From Pseudomonadota bacterium (GTDB lineage Bacteria > Pseudomonadota > Gammaproteobacteria > Xanthomonadales > Rhodanobacteraceae), in the NCBI GenBank assembly GCA_023412995.1, contig JAEZQS010000233.1:1-5760 (forward strand): DNA of 5,760 bases, given 5' to 3'. The notes under the pieces are model-generated. The model had not been told where the DNA came from. It was given only the letters and a program-made list of their open reading frames with translations, and did not search any database. This document shows positions 5,728 through 5,760 of this stretch, piece by piece. A program made the translations under genes and the position numbers. The stretch's first letter is position 1; every line of letters begins with the position of its first letter.

Positions 5728-5760
5728 GCCCTCCCCTTCAAGGGGAGGGTTGGGTGGGGA
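5728..5760. repeat. Dispersed 33-bp palindromic repeat, copy 2 (at window edge)
   Basis: This is the second copy in the same orientation, 73 bases from the first, and it reaches the last base of the window, so it may continue. The 40 bases between the copies show no gene or other recognisable feature. The two may belong to a longer tandem array extending outside the window. Confidence 0.85.

Overview
The window is a GC-rich (about two-thirds G+C by eye) bacterial chromosome segment. It carries five genes, all on the minus strand, four of them for glycolysis or closely tied to it. The protein sequences (PGK with an REDLNVP motif, a PykA-type pyruvate kinase, a class I aldolase) and the GTAG-headed palindromic repeats between the genes point to the Xanthomonadaceae/Lysobacteraceae (Lysobacter, Luteimonas, Xanthomonas or relatives). 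The genus cannot be fixed from this window.

In transcription order (high to low coordinates): a repeat block and probable promoter (5760-5554); pgk, phosphoglycerate kinase (5553-4357); a HAD-superfamily phosphatase that starts from TTG one base after the pgk stop (4355-3699); a gap with an inverted pair of REP-like elements and a possible pyk promoter (3698-3458); pyk, pyruvate kinase (3457-1991); a short gap; a small secreted protein with a TonB C-terminal-like fold (1907-1452); a gap with a perfect TATAAT box (1451-1304); the class I fructose-bisphosphate aldolase (1303-293); and a 120-bp-period tandem array of inverted REP elements (283-1), which runs off the left edge.

Three enzymes catalyse glycolytic or gluconeogenic steps: aldolase splits fructose-1,6-bisphosphate, PGK makes the first ATP, and pyruvate kinase makes the second. 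The HAD protein is the least certain metabolically. Its position between pgk and pyk suggests phosphoglycolate-type or metabolite-repair phosphatase activity. The TonB-like protein has no evident link to glycolysis. Candidate promoters before pgk, pyk and fba suggest several transcription units rather than one operon; only pgk and the phosphatase look tightly coupled.

No novel defence system, mobile-element gene, tRNA, rRNA or CRISPR array is visible. The unusual content is in the intergenic DNA: three different palindromic repeat families occupy three of the gaps.
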